A stretch of DNA of 64,000 nt from Paracoccus sediminis (GTDB lineage Bacteria; Pseudomonadota; Alphaproteobacteria; Rhodobacterales; Rhodobacteraceae): contig NZ_FZNM01000007.1 of the NCBI RefSeq assembly GCF_900188295.1, forward strand, positions 83,279 through 147,278. Reading direction: 5' to 3'. Both the position numbers and the translations under genes were made by a program. The first letter of the stretch is position 1; each line of letters starts with the position of its first letter. Positions 19,177 to 30,822 of the stretch are shown piece after piece. The notes beneath the pieces were generated by a model, which was not told the DNA's origin, searched no databases, and saw only the letters and a list, made by a program, of their open reading frames with translations.

Positions 19177-20193
19177 ATGACCTTGCATATCGATCTGCAC
19201 GCCATCGTCGCCAACTGGCAGGCGCTTTCCGCCAAGGCGCCCGGTGCCCGTGCCGCCGCCGTGGTCAAGGCCGACGCCTATGGCCTGGGCGCAGCAACGG
19301 TCGCGCCGGCGCTGTATCAGGCGGGCGCGCGGGATTTCTTTGTGGCGCTTGCCATCGAAGGCCAGGCATTGCGCCCGCACCTGCCGGACGACGCCCGCAT
19401 CAACGTGCTGTCCGGCCATATGGAGGGCGCCGACCTGACTGGCCTCGTCCCGGTCCTGAACAGTCCCGAACAGTTCTTCCGCGACCGCGCCATGCGCCCC
19501 GGCAAGCCCTTCGCCATCCAATTGGACACCGGCATGAACCGTCTGGGGATGGAGGCCGCCGAATGGTCCGTCATCCGGGCCGAGGCCCTGGCCGCGATGC
19601 CCGATTTCATCATGTCGCATCTGGCCTGCGCGGATGAGCCCGACCATCCCGCCAATGCCATGCAGCTTGCCGCCTTCCACGCGATGACCAAGGGCTGCGA
19701 CGTGCCGCGGTCGCTGGCGGCGACCGGGGGCATCCTGCTGGGGCCGGATTACCACTTCGATCTGGTCCGCCCCGGCATCGGGCTTTACGGCGCGCTGCCT
19801 TTTGCGGATGCCCGGCCGGTGCTGCGCCTGTCCTTGCCGGTGATCCAGACTCGCCTGGTCCAGCCGGGTGAATTTGTCGGCTACGGCGCGACCTGGACGG
19901 CGGATGCCCCGCGTCGCATCGCCACGGTCGCGGCAGGCTATGCCGACGGGATCCTGCGGTCCATTTCATCGAAAGGCGCCAGCCTTTATGCGGCGGGCAC
20001 GGCCTGCCCCCTGGTGGGCCGCGTGTCGATGGACCTGATGACCGTCGATGTGACCGACCTTGCGGATGTCCCGCCCGAACTGGACCTGATCTGCCCGGCG
20101 CAGCCCGTGGATCGGCTGGCCGAACTGGCCGGAACGATCGGATATGAAATCCTGACCTCTCTGGGTCATCGCTATCACCGGACCTGGCGGTGA
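19177..20193 (+). CDS. alr: Alanine racemase
   Basis: PLP-dependent fold-type III racemase making D-alanine for peptidoglycan. The 338-residue chain has the PLP lysine Lys31 in VVKADAYGLG and the second catalytic residue Tyr236 in VGYGATW, and the C-terminal GRVSMDLMTVDVTD. It is a little shorter than common 360-residue racemases, mostly by a short N-terminus. ATG 19177 has AGGA upstream. The stop overlaps the GTG start of the following mlaE-like gene (GTGA), so translation is probably coupled. Confidence 0.94.
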   Translation: MTLHIDLHAIVANWQALSAKAPGARAAAVVKADAYGLGAATVAPALYQAGARDFFVALAIEGQALRPHLPDDARINVLSGHMEGADLTGLVPVLNSPEQFFRDRAMRPGKPFAIQLDTGMNRLGMEAAEWSVIRAEALAAMPDFIMSHLACADEPDHPANAMQLAAFHAMTKGCDVPRSLAATGGILLGPDYHFDLVRPGIGLYGALPFADARPVLRLSLPVIQTRLVQPGEFVGYGATWTADAPRRIATVAAGYADGILRSISSKGASLYAAGTACPLVGRVSMDLMTVDVTDLADVPPELDLICPAQPVDRLAELAGTIGYEILTSLGHRYHRTWR

Positions 20194-20954
20194 ACCCAGT
20201 CCGCCTGACCGGCCGCGCCGCGCTGTCCCTGACTCGCGGCATCGGTGCCGTCGCCCTGTTCGCGGGGCGCGGGCTGTTCCGGCTGCGACCCTTTTACGGG
20301 CGCGCCTTTGCCGGGCAACTTGTCCAGATCGGCTGGCTGTCGCTGCCCGTCGTGGGCCTGACCGCGCTGTTCACCGGTGCGGCGCTTGCCTTGCAGATCC
20401 ATTCGGGCGGCGCGCGGTTTCAGGCCAGCGACGTGGTGCCCGCCATTGTCGCCATCGGCATGGCGCGCGAACTCGGCCCGGTCCTGGGGGGGCTGATGGT
20501 GGCGGCGCGGGTGGCAAGCTCCATCGCTGCGGAAATCGGCACCATGAAGGTGACGGAACAGATCGATGCGCTTGTCACCTTGTCCACCGATCCGATGCGA
20601 TGGCTGGTCACGCCGCGCCTGTGGGCGGCGGTGGTGACGGTCCCCGTCTTGGTCGGGGTGGGCGACATCATCGGCATCCTGGGCGGATGGATGGTCGGCA
20701 CCCAGTCGCTGGGCTTCAACTCGGCGGCCTATCTGGAGAACACCAAAGCGTATCTGGAGACCTGGGACGTGATGTCGGGCCTGCTGAAGGGCGCGGTGTT
20801 CGGCCTGATCGTCGCGGTCTGCGGCTGCTGGTTCGGCATCCATTCCGGGCGCGGTGCCGCAGGCGTGGGGCGGGCCACCAAATCGGCCGTGGTTGCCGCC
20901 GCGGTGGGAATCCTGGCTGCGAATTTCGTGCTGACCGGGCTGTTCTTCGAATGA
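20190..20954 (+). CDS. mlaE: MlaE family ABC transporter permease
   Basis: Permease of the MlaE/YrbE family, part of the ABC machinery that moves phospholipids between the membranes and maintains outer-membrane asymmetry. The 254-residue protein has about five membrane segments and the conserved family core ALALQIHSGGARF, IGMARELGPVLGGLMVAARV, AEIGTMKVTEQIDAL and the SLGFNSAAYLENT segment. The start is a GTG overlapping the alr stop. The ATPase gene overlaps its 3' end by four bases. The usual MlaD substrate-binding gene is not next to it. Confidence 0.93.
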   Translation: MNPVRLTGRAALSLTRGIGAVALFAGRGLFRLRPFYGRAFAGQLVQIGWLSLPVVGLTALFTGAALALQIHSGGARFQASDVVPAIVAIGMARELGPVLGGLMVAARVASSIAAEIGTMKVTEQIDALVTLSTDPMRWLVTPRLWAAVVTVPVLVGVGDIIGILGGWMVGTQSLGFNSAAYLENTKAYLETWDVMSGLLKGAVFGLIVAVCGCWFGIHSGRGAAGVGRATKSAVVAAAVGILAANFVLTGLFFE

Positions 20955-21664
20955 TCCAGATTGCCGGACTGCGCAAATCCTTTGGCGGCAAGCCTGTGCT
21001 AGCAGGCGTCGATCTGGGGGTGGAGCGGGGCGAAAGCCTGTGCGTCATCGGCCAGTCAGGGACCGGGAAATCGGTGCTGCTGAAATGCATCCTGGGTCTG
21101 ACCGCGCCGGATGCCGGACGTATCCTGTGGCGGGGCAGGCCCCTGGATGCTGCATCCCGGCCCGATTTCATGTCGGGCTTTGGGATGCTGTTCCAGGGCG
21201 CCGCGCTGTTCGACAGCCTGACCGTCTGGCAGAATGTCGCCTTTCGGCTGCGCCAGCGGATGCCCGACCCCCAGGCCCGCGCCATTGCCGTGGAAAAGCT
21301 GGCCCGTGTCGGCCTGGGGCCGGACACCGCTGACCTGATGCCCGCCGAACTGTCGGGCGGCATGGCCAAGCGTGCGGGGCTGGCCCGCGCCATCGCCGAC
21401 GACCCCCAGGTGATCTTTTTCGACGAGCCGACCACGGGCCTTGATCCGATCCGCGCGCGTCGCATCAACGGCCTGATCCGGGGCATCGTGACGGAAACCG
21501 GCGCCACCGCCATCACCATCACGCACGACATGGATTCCGTCCGGGCCATCGGCGACCGGGTGGCACTGTTGCAGGATGGGCAGATCGCCTGGGACGGCCC
21601 GGTTTCGCGTATGGATCACGCCCAGCCATTGGCAGGGTTTCTTGGCAACACCCCGCTACTATGA
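20951..21664 (+). CDS. mlaF: MlaF family ABC transporter ATP-binding protein
   Basis: ATPase partner of the MlaE-like permease. The 237-residue chain has Walker A GQSGTGKS (residues about 38-45), the signature LSGGMAKRAGLARAI, Walker B VIFFDEPTTGLDP, and the H-loop THD. The ATG start overlaps the mlaE stop (ATGA). Together with mlaE it would form an E2F2 core needing an MCE-domain protein from elsewhere in the genome. Confidence 0.94.
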   Translation: MIQIAGLRKSFGGKPVLAGVDLGVERGESLCVIGQSGTGKSVLLKCILGLTAPDAGRILWRGRPLDAASRPDFMSGFGMLFQGAALFDSLTVWQNVAFRLRQRMPDPQARAIAVEKLARVGLGPDTADLMPAELSGGMAKRAGLARAIADDPQVIFFDEPTTGLDPIRARRINGLIRGIVTETGATAITITHDMDSVRAIGDRVALLQDGQIAWDGPVSRMDHAQPLAGFLGNTPLL

Positions 21665-21724
21665 CCTTGTGCGAATCCCCTTGGATTGCCACCATAATGC
21701 CAAGACCCGTTTGAGGAGAGAGAT

Positions 21725-22801
21725 TTGGGCCTTACGCCTACGCCCCCCGTCGCGACCCCTTCGACCGAAACCTTGCTGGAATTTCCCGACAACCGGCTGT
21801 TGATCGACCTGTGCGGCGCGAACGACCGGCACCTTGCGCGGATCGAGGAAGCCCTGGGCGTGCACATCCTGCGGCGCGGCAACCAGATCGCCGTGGTGGG
21901 CGGACCCGAGGCGCAGGCCGAGGCTGCGCTGCTGCTGCGCGGGCTTTACGCCCGTCTGGAACAGGGCCGCCCGGTTTCCCTGGCCGAGGTCGAGGCCGCG
22001 TTGCGCATGGGCGTGGACGACGCCGCGCCCGCGACGCCTGCCGAACAGATGGAGATGTTCGCGGCGGGCGATTACGAGTTGCGCACCCGCAAGAAATCGG
22101 TCGAACCGCGCACGGACGCGCAAAAGGCCTATGTGCGGTCGCTGTTCCAGAACGAACTGGCCTTCGGCATCGGGCCTGCGGGCACCGGCAAGACCTATCT
22201 GGCCGTCGCGGTCGGCGTGACCATGCTGATCGGCGGGCATGTCGACAAGATCATCCTGTCGCGCCCGGCGGTCGAGGCCGGAGAACGCCTTGGTTTCCTT
22301 CCCGGCGACATGAAGGAAAAGGTCGATCCCTACATGCAGCCGCTTTATGACGCGCTGAACGATTTCCTGCCCGCCAAGCAGATGCAGAAGCTGATGGAGG
22401 AGAAGCGCATCGAGATCGCGCCCCTGGCCTTCATGCGCGGCCGCACGCTGTCCAATGCCTTTGTCGTGCTGGACGAGGCGCAGAACGCCACGTCGATGCA
22501 GATGAAGATGTTCCTGACGCGTCTGGGCGAAGGATCGCGCATGGTCGTCACCGGCGACCGCACCCAGATCGACCTGCCGCGCGGGATTCAGTCGGGCCTT
22601 GTCGATGCCGAACGCATCCTGGACGGGGTCAAGGGGATCAGCTTCAGCTATTTCACTGCCAAGGACGTCGTGCGCCACCCGCTTGTCGCGCGCATCATCA
22701 CGGCGTATGACGCCGAGGATGCCGCCGCCCTGGCGCGCGGCGAATCAGAGGGACCGCGCGGACAATACGCACCCCGCCGGGCAATGCGAGGCGATGCCTG
22801 A
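21725..22801 (+). CDS. PhoH family protein
   Basis: PhoH-like P-loop ATPase, 358 residues, of the type found next to ybeY in most alphaproteobacteria and linked to RNA metabolism. Walker A is GPAGTGKTYLAVA, Walker B FVVLDEAQNAT, followed by VTGDRTQIDLP. The N-terminal part (residues 20-110) is a KH-like segment. The start is a TTG at 21725 with GAGGAG upstream; no ATG gives a full N-terminal domain. The 3' end overlaps ybeY by eight bases. Confidence 0.94.
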   Translation: MGLTPTPPVATPSTETLLEFPDNRLLIDLCGANDRHLARIEEALGVHILRRGNQIAVVGGPEAQAEAALLLRGLYARLEQGRPVSLAEVEAALRMGVDDAAPATPAEQMEMFAAGDYELRTRKKSVEPRTDAQKAYVRSLFQNELAFGIGPAGTGKTYLAVAVGVTMLIGGHVDKIILSRPAVEAGERLGFLPGDMKEKVDPYMQPLYDALNDFLPAKQMQKLMEEKRIEIAPLAFMRGRTLSNAFVVLDEAQNATSMQMKMFLTRLGEGSRMVVTGDRTQIDLPRGIQSGLVDAERILDGVKGISFSYFTAKDVVRHPLVARIITAYDAEDAAALARGESEGPRGQYAPRRAMRGDA

Positions 22802-23276
22802 CGACATATCCACCGATTGCGTCATCGAGGATGACCGATGGGAACGCCTGGGGCTTGAAGTCTTGGCTGACCGCGCCGTGGCAGCCGTGCTGTCATGGCA
22901 CGGCATCGGCGGAGAAGTCTGCGTCATGGGATGCGACGATATGCGCATTGCGGCGCTGAATGCCGATTTCCGGGGCAAGCCTCGTGCGACGAACGTGCTG
23001 TCCTGGCCTTCGGCCGAACATGTGGCGCACGAACCGGGCGCCAGACCGGAATTGCCGGATACGGACGAGCTGGGTGACATCGCCATTGCCTATGACACCT
23101 GCCTGGCCGAAGCGCAGGCGCAGGGCAAGCCGGTCGCCGACCATGTCGCCCATCTGCTTGTCCACGCAACCCTGCATCTGCTTGGCTATGACCACCAGAC
23201 CGACGCCGATGCGGAAACCATGGAAGCGGCCGAACGTTCGATCCTGTCGCGCCTGAACGTCCCCGATCCCTATTGA
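22794..23276 (+). CDS. ybeY: rRNA maturation endoribonuclease YbeY
   Basis: Zinc-dependent endoribonuclease involved in 16S rRNA 3'-end processing and 70S quality control. The 160-residue protein has the signature HATLHLLGYDH near the C-terminus, where the three His bind zinc, and the upstream RGKPRATNVLSWP and LGDIAIAYD segments. The start ATG lies inside the 3' end of the phoH frame. Gene order phoH-ybeY-corC supports the call. Confidence 0.96.
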   Translation: MPDDISTDCVIEDDRWERLGLEVLADRAVAAVLSWHGIGGEVCVMGCDDMRIAALNADFRGKPRATNVLSWPSAEHVAHEPGARPELPDTDELGDIAIAYDTCLAEAQAQGKPVADHVAHLLVHATLHLLGYDHQTDADAETMEAAERSILSRLNVPDPY

Positions 23277-23305
23277 TAGCCCGATCCTTGCCAAGAGAAA
23301 GTCTG

Positions 23306-24259
23306 ATGAACTCCGAGTCTCGATTACCCGCCCCGCCCCTTGGTGCCGATGCCGCCTCCGAGGCGGATGGTGTCGGAGGGGAGGGTCGGGATCTTCCCAA
23401 TGCGCGCGGGTTCCTGGGCCGCTTCTTCGATGCCTTGACCGGCGGAGACGACGAACCCCATGATCCCGTCGAACGGACCGCGCAGATTGCCCCCGGCATG
23501 GTCAACCTGCGGCGGATGCGGGTGGACGATGTGGCGGTGCCCAAGGCCCAGATGGTCGCGGCCCCCGAGACGAGCAGCCTGGACGATCTGGTTAACCTGT
23601 TCCGCGAACACGGATTTTCGCGTTTGCCGATCTATGATGAGTCGCTGGACAGTCCCTTGGGGATGGTCCATCTCAAGGATCTGGCGCTGAAACACGGGTT
23701 TGGCGCGACGGGCGAATTCCAGCTGCGCCCCATGCTGCGTCCCTTGCTGTATGTGCCGCCGTCCATGTCCATCGGCGTGCTGTTGCAGCAGATGCAGCAG
23801 AAACGCATCCACATGGCCCTGGTGATCGACGAATACGGCGGTGTGGACGGGCTGCTGACCATCGAAGATCTGATCGAGCAGGTCATCGGCGAGATCGAGG
23901 ACGAGCATGACGAGGCCGAAAGCGCCCTGTGGGTCCAGGAACGTCCGGGACAATGGCTTATCCAGGCCCATGCCCCCCTGAGCGATGTCGAGGCCGTGAC
24001 AGGCCTGATCCTGACAAATGAGGAGTATGACGAGGATCTGGATACGCTGGGCGGTCTGGTCTTCATGCTGGCCGGCCACATTCCGGTGGTGGGCGAGGTG
24101 ATACCCCACGCGACGGGCGCAGAGATCGAGGTCGTCGAAGTCGATCCCCGGCGCATCAGGCGGGTCCGTCTGCGTCTTCCTGCGGCGGCGGCGGCCGGTC
24201 CGCAGGCGGCGGGGCATGATCCGCAGCCAGGGGCTGCGCCCGACCGTTCCGATCGTTAG
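23306..24259 (+). CDS. CorC/TlyC-type CBS-domain protein
   Basis: A 317-residue cytosolic protein with a tandem CBS pair (about residues 65-190, including FSRLPIYDESLDSPLGMVHLKD and MALVIDEYGGVDGLLTIEDL) followed by a CorC_HlyC domain. Homologues are linked to magnesium and cobalt efflux or hemolysin-like annotation. No membrane DUF21 domain is present. ATG 23306 follows AAGAGAAAG. The gene closes the phoH-ybeY-corC unit; the apolipoprotein N-acyltransferase often found next is absent. Its stop overlaps the stop of the converging hydrolase gene (TTAG). Confidence 0.91.
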   Translation: MNSESRLPAPPLGADAASEADGVGGEGRDLPNARGFLGRFFDALTGGDDEPHDPVERTAQIAPGMVNLRRMRVDDVAVPKAQMVAAPETSSLDDLVNLFREHGFSRLPIYDESLDSPLGMVHLKDLALKHGFGATGEFQLRPMLRPLLYVPPSMSIGVLLQQMQQKRIHMALVIDEYGGVDGLLTIEDLIEQVIGEIEDEHDEAESALWVQERPGQWLIQAHAPLSDVEAVTGLILTNEEYDEDLDTLGGLVFMLAGHIPVVGEVIPHATGAEIEVVEVDPRRIRRVRLRLPAAAAAGPQAAGHDPQPGAAPDRSDR

Positions 24260-25215
24260 GGCGCCTCTTTCGCGGCGCGATCGTACAGGGCCAACGCTTC
24301 TGACAGAAATGCGGCGCGATGATCCGGTACACCCATCATGATCTCATGGCGGGCCTCGGCGAATTCCAGCAAGGTGGCGCCCGGCCACCGTGCCATCCGA
24401 TCCCTGATTGCCGCGGGCGACACGACCTTTTCCTGGCCGCCAAGACCAGCAAGCGCGGGCAGGGCGGGCGATTCCAGCCGTGACAATCGCAGGCATTCGT
24501 TCAACGCCTTGCCCACCCAGTCGAAACTTGCCCCGCCGAGGGTCAGGTCGGGCCAAGCCGCAGCCTCGCGCACCAGGCGGCACCATTCGTCGGCATCGGC
24601 GGTCAACAGGTTGGCGCTGAAGCTTTCGTCCAGAACATAGGTTCCCATGGCCCCGCTGCCCGGCGCCGGGCGGCCGCCCCGGCCAAGCCGCCCTGCCAGA
24701 TAGGCCATTCCGACCGCCACGCCATGAGGCATCTGTCGCAGGTTGATGCCCCACATCGGCGCCGAAAATACAGCCGATGTGACGGGCAGGCCTCCGTGCA
24801 GCGCCGCCAGCCCGATGCAGCCGCCCATCGAATGGGCCAGCAGGTGCCAGGGGCGCGGCAGGCCCATGTCCGTCGCGGCGACCACAATCTCGACCACGTC
24901 GCGCTGGTAATCCGAAAACTGCGCAACATGACCCAGCCGGACATCGGGCAGAAGACGCCCCGACAGACCCTGTCCCCGCCAGTCGACCGCCAGCACATCG
25001 TATCCGGCATCGTTCAACGATCCGGCAATGCCGGCGTATTTTTCGATATATTCGGTGCGGCCGGGAAACAGCAGGACGCTGCCCCGGCTGTCTGACGAGG
25101 CCTGCCAATGCGCCATGCGCAATCGCACGCCATCGTCGGCCCGCGTCCAGAAGGCCCGTGCAGGGCGGGACGGATTGTCCGGCAGTTGCCGGAACGGGGC
25201 CGGATCACCGCCCAT
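24256..25215 (-). CDS. Alpha/beta hydrolase, lysophospholipase-like (PldB type)
   Basis: A 319-residue serine hydrolase of the alpha/beta fold. VLLFPGRTEYIEKY carries the oxyanion strand, LLAHSMGGCIGL holds the nucleophile Ser, and the late ARHEIMM supplies the catalytic His; the acid is probably in the LAGLGGQEKVV segment, where the usual Asp is not obvious. The pattern FPGRTEYIEKY is typical of PldB/monoacylglycerol-lipase-like proteins, so membrane lipids are the likely substrate class. The start ATG 25215 lies five bases after the stop of the SCP2 gene, so both are probably one operon. Confidence 0.88.
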   Translation of the reverse strand: MGGDPAPFRQLPDNPSRPARAFWTRADDGVRLRMAHWQASSDSRGSVLLFPGRTEYIEKYAGIAGSLNDAGYDVLAVDWRGQGLSGRLLPDVRLGHVAQFSDYQRDVVEIVVAATDMGLPRPWHLLAHSMGGCIGLAALHGGLPVTSAVFSAPMWGINLRQMPHGVAVGMAYLAGRLGRGGRPAPGSGAMGTYVLDESFSANLLTADADEWCRLVREAAAWPDLTLGGASFDWVGKALNECLRLSRLESPALPALAGLGGQEKVVSPAAIRDRMARWPGATLLEFAEARHEIMMGVPDHRAAFLSEALALYDRAAKEAP

Positions 25216-25220
25216 CGCGA

Positions 25221-25505
25221 TCAGGACAGCGCCTGGCCCAGCTGCATGGCGACGCCCATCGATCCGTCGATCTTCAGCTTGCCCATCATGAAGGCGGTCG
25301 CCGGATTGACGCTGCCATTCAGGATTCCTTCGAACGTGTCGCGGCTGGCAAACAGCGTTACCTCGGCCTCCTCGTCGCCCGCGCGAACGCCGTTCTCGTC
25401 GATCATGATCGCGCCTTCATCCTCGATCACGAATTTCGCGGTCGAGCCGAAGCTGTCAATCTTCTCGCTCAGCTTCTCGACGGCGGCGTTCACAACATTG
25501 CTCAT
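25221..25505 (-). CDS. SCP2 sterol-binding domain protein
   Basis: A 94-residue single-domain protein of the SCP2 family, which bind lipids in a hydrophobic tunnel. Recognisable parts are the N-terminal helix with VEKLSEKIDSFG, the DEEAEVTLFASRDTFEGILNG middle, and the NPATAFMMGKLKIDGSMGVAMQLGQ end. It is the first gene of a two-gene unit with the lysophospholipase-like hydrolase, suggesting a joint role in lipid handling (inference). It is divergent from the TPR gene, with 62 bases between start codons. Confidence 0.9.
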   Translation of the reverse strand: MSNVVNAAVEKLSEKIDSFGSTAKFVIEDEGAIMIDENGVRAGDEEAEVTLFASRDTFEGILNGSVNPATAFMMGKLKIDGSMGVAMQLGQALS

Positions 25506-25567
25506 TTTCGGTTCTTTCCCTTCGGATGGGCTGGCGCCCGGCGACCGGGCTGACTAAGATCCACGAT

Positions 25568-26161
25568 ATGCGCCCGGACCGCCACATTTTCCACAATGTC
25601 GTCGCGGCAATCCGCCACAGAGTGCATCGCTTTTTCCTTATCTGTGTCGCAATCCTATTTGCAACCTCGGCGGGCGCGCAGGATCGCCCGGACATGGAGG
25701 ATCTTTTCCGCCGCTTGGCCGATCCCGACGGCGAGGGCTGGCGCATCGCCGAATCGGACATCCTGCGGGAATGGTCCAAATCCGGGTCCGCCGCGATGGA
25801 CCTGCTGTTGCAACGCGGAGAGGAGGCACTGGATCAGGGCGACGCCCCTGCGGCCATCGGCCACCTGACCGCGCTGACCGATCATGCCCTCGATTTCGCG
25901 GCCGGATTCCAGGCCCGCGCCGCCGCCTATGCAAGCGTCGGGCAATTCGGCCCTGCCTTGCGGGATCTGGCCCGCGCGCTTCAACTGGAACCCCGCTATT
26001 TTCCGGCACTGACCCAGCTGGCCGTCATGCTGGAGGAAACAGGCGACACCGAACGCGCGCTTGCCGCCTATCGCCAGAGCCTGGAAATCCACCCGAACCA
26101 GCAGGAAGCGATCGACGGTGTCGCCCGTCTGGAACGGCAGCTTGACGGCACCGATATCTAG
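25568..26161 (+). CDS. Periplasmic TPR repeat protein
   Basis: A 197-residue protein with a Sec signal peptide (FFLICVAILFATSAGAQ, cleavage predicted near residue 38) and at least three tetratricopeptide repeats: FAAGFQARAAAYASVGQF, PALTQLAVMLEETGD and ALAAYRQSLEIHPNQ. Repeat spacing is about 34 residues. A scaffolding role in the periplasm is likely; no partner is evident. ATG 25568 is preferred as it gives a short basic n-region. The helicase gene follows after three bases. Confidence 0.85.
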   Translation: MRPDRHIFHNVVAAIRHRVHRFFLICVAILFATSAGAQDRPDMEDLFRRLADPDGEGWRIAESDILREWSKSGSAAMDLLLQRGEEALDQGDAPAAIGHLTALTDHALDFAAGFQARAAAYASVGQFGPALRDLARALQLEPRYFPALTQLAVMLEETGDTERALAAYRQSLEIHPNQQEAIDGVARLERQLDGTDI

Positions 26162-26164
26162 CCC

Positions 26165-29100
<2,936 letters not shown>

Positions 29101-29104
<4 letters not shown>

Positions 29105-29391
29105 TCGCTGCCGACGGCGAGGCCTCTGGAGGGCTTCGTCTGGACAAGTGGCTGTTCTTTGCGCGGGTGTTCAAATCCCGCGCAATCGCCGTCGAACGCA
29201 TCGAGGCGGGCGGCATTCGCGTCAACAGCCAGCCCTGCAACAAGCCCGGCAAGCTGGTCCATCCGGGCGACCGGATCATCGTGTCCGCACAAGGCAAGGT
29301 CCGGGCCTTGCAGGTGGCGGCCCTTGGCCAACGACGCGGACCGGCAAGCGAAGCGCAGGGCCTGTACCGCGAGCTGGGTCAGACTGGCTGA
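29101..29391 (+). CDS. S4 domain RNA-binding protein (Hsp15/HslR-like)
   Basis: A 96-residue S4-domain protein related to Hsp15 (HslR), which in E. coli recycles stalled 50S subunits. LRLDKWLFFARVFKSR, IEAGGIRVNSQPCNKPGK and VHPGDRIIVS make the S4 core. The start is a GTG that overlaps the helicase stop (GTGA). Co-occurrence with a SUV3-like helicase suggests ribosome or RNA turnover under stress. Confidence 0.92.
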
Positions 29392-29540
29392 CGGACGCCT
29401 GTTCGCCACCTGTACCTTGAATCCGAACCCCCGCCTGCCGGCCGGGACTTTAATGGAACGGCGGTCTTTTCGGAGGTTGCCGGTCTTGAATGATCGGTTG
29501 GCCCGGCGTAACTAGCCCACGGACGGAAGTGGAGCCTGCG

Positions 29541-29879
29541 ATGACCTATGTCGTCACCGATAATTGCATCATGTGCAAATATACCGACTGCGTCGAGGTT
29601 TGCCCGGTGGATTGCTTTTATGAAGGTGAGAACACCCTGGTAATCCACCCCGACGAATGCATCGATTGTGGCGTCTGCGAACCCGAATGCCCGGCCGATG
29701 CGATCCGTCCCGACACCGAACCCGCGATGGATCAATGGGTAGAGTTCAACCGGAAATATTCCGAAATCTGGCCGGTCATCACCCAGAAAAAAGAGCCGCT
29801 GCCGACCGCTTCGGACATGGACGGCGTGGCGGGAAAGCTGGAAAAATACTTCTCCGAGGCGCCCGGCGAGGGGGATTGA
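29541..29879 (+). CDS. fdxA: 7Fe-8S ferredoxin FdxA
   Basis: Small electron carrier with one 3Fe-4S and one 4Fe-4S cluster. The 112 residues contain Cys9, Cys12, Cys17, Cys21 and Cys25, then Cys40, Cys43, Cys46 and Cys50, followed by a C-terminal extension typical of the FdxA group. The ATG at 29541 gives the canonical N-terminus MTYVVTDNC and has GGAG upstream; ATG 29490 is rejected as too long. The pair fdxA then carD is common in Rhodobacterales. Confidence 0.96.
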   Translation: MTYVVTDNCIMCKYTDCVEVCPVDCFYEGENTLVIHPDECIDCGVCEPECPADAIRPDTEPAMDQWVEFNRKYSEIWPVITQKKEPLPTASDMDGVAGKLEKYFSEAPGEGD

Positions 29880-30220
29880 TCGCGTTTTGTGACGTTGCGT
29901 CCAAATGCCGCGATTCGCCATGACCAGTTCAGTTTTGCACCGGGGAACCTTCCCAGCTTTTTGATTCCATGCGCTTTTTGATCGGATTTTGGTGAAATTT
30001 TCCCGGCATTCCGATACTTTTTCCGAAGGCATTTTTATGTTATGGTTCTGCCATATTCGCATCTGATGGGAGTCAGAGGCCCAGAAGATGCGCGCCCCTT
30101 GCTGCCGTTTCCATGCTCTCTGCCGGGCTGGAATATTCTTGTGAACCTGAACGGACCAAAGCGGCCTGTGCCGCTTTCGGTTCTTTGTGTCCTTGCAAAG
30201 GACGACCCAGAGGAAGCCAG
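29880..30220. other. fdxA-carD intergenic region (341 bp) with a structured leader
   Basis: No convincing ORF. The first half is AT-rich relative to the rest of the window, with several T runs, and probably holds the carD promoter; I could not fix a -35/-10 pair. The last 70 bases contain a strong hairpin described separately. Confidence 0.6.
30158..30177 (+). promoter_or_regulatory. Perfect hairpin in the carD leader
   Basis: AAAGCGGC pairs perfectly with GCCGCTTT around CTGT, and outer GAAC (30148-30151 area) and GTTC (about 30180) can extend it. A moderately T-rich stretch follows. It sits 43 bases before the carD start and could be an attenuator, the terminator of a short leader RNA, or a stability element. 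Confidence 0.5.
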
Positions 30221-30730
30221 ATGTCCAAGACCAAGAAAAACGAATTTCGCCCCGATGATTTCGTCGTCTATCCGGCGCATGGCGTTGGCCGGATCATGTC
30301 GATCGAGGAGCAGGAGGTCGCGGGGCTGCGGCTTGAGATGTTCGTGATTTCGTTCGAAAAGGACAAGATGACCCTGCGCGTCCCGACGGCGCGCGCCTCC
30401 GAAATCGGAATGCGTGGTCTGTCCACCCCGGACCTCATCGATCGCGCTCTCGAGACCCTGAAGGGCAAGGCCCGCGTCAAACGCGCCATGTGGTCGCGTC
30501 GCGCGCAGGAATATGACCAGAAGATCAACTCTGGCGACCTGATGTCGATTGCCGAGGTCGTGCGCGACCTGCATCGCAACGACGATCAGCGCGAGCAGTC
30601 CTATTCAGAACGCCAGCTTTATGAAGCGGCCCTGGATCGTTTGACCCGAGAGGTGGCTGCGGTGGGCGGCCTTGACGAAGGCGCAGCCCAGAAGCGTGTC
30701 GAGGACGTTCTGCTGTCGCGCGCTGCCTGA
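30221..30730 (+). CDS. CarD family transcription regulator
   Basis: CarD_CdnL_TRCF-family protein that binds RNA polymerase and stabilises open complexes, in alphaproteobacteria affecting rRNA and growth-linked promoters. The 169-residue protein has the RNA-polymerase-interacting domain at residues 8-70 (RPDDFVVYPAHGVGRI, LRLEMFVISFEKDKMTLRVP) and the helical DNA-binding C-terminal domain (KRAMWSRRAQEYDQKINSGD, ERQLYEAALDRLTREVA). ATG 30221 follows AGAGGAAG and matches the family N-terminus; the upstream in-frame ATG at 30113 lies in the leader. Confidence 0.95.
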   Translation: MSKTKKNEFRPDDFVVYPAHGVGRIMSIEEQEVAGLRLEMFVISFEKDKMTLRVPTARASEIGMRGLSTPDLIDRALETLKGKARVKRAMWSRRAQEYDQKINSGDLMSIAEVVRDLHRNDDQREQSYSERQLYEAALDRLTREVAAVGGLDEGAAQKRVEDVLLSRAA

Positions 30731-30822
30731 GTCGGCGTCTGCGGGGGGGCGGCCCGTGGGGTTGCCCTTTTCCGTTGGGACGCCTTGGTCAAACGGTTCT
30801 TCGAAGGTGCAGTGTTCGCGTC

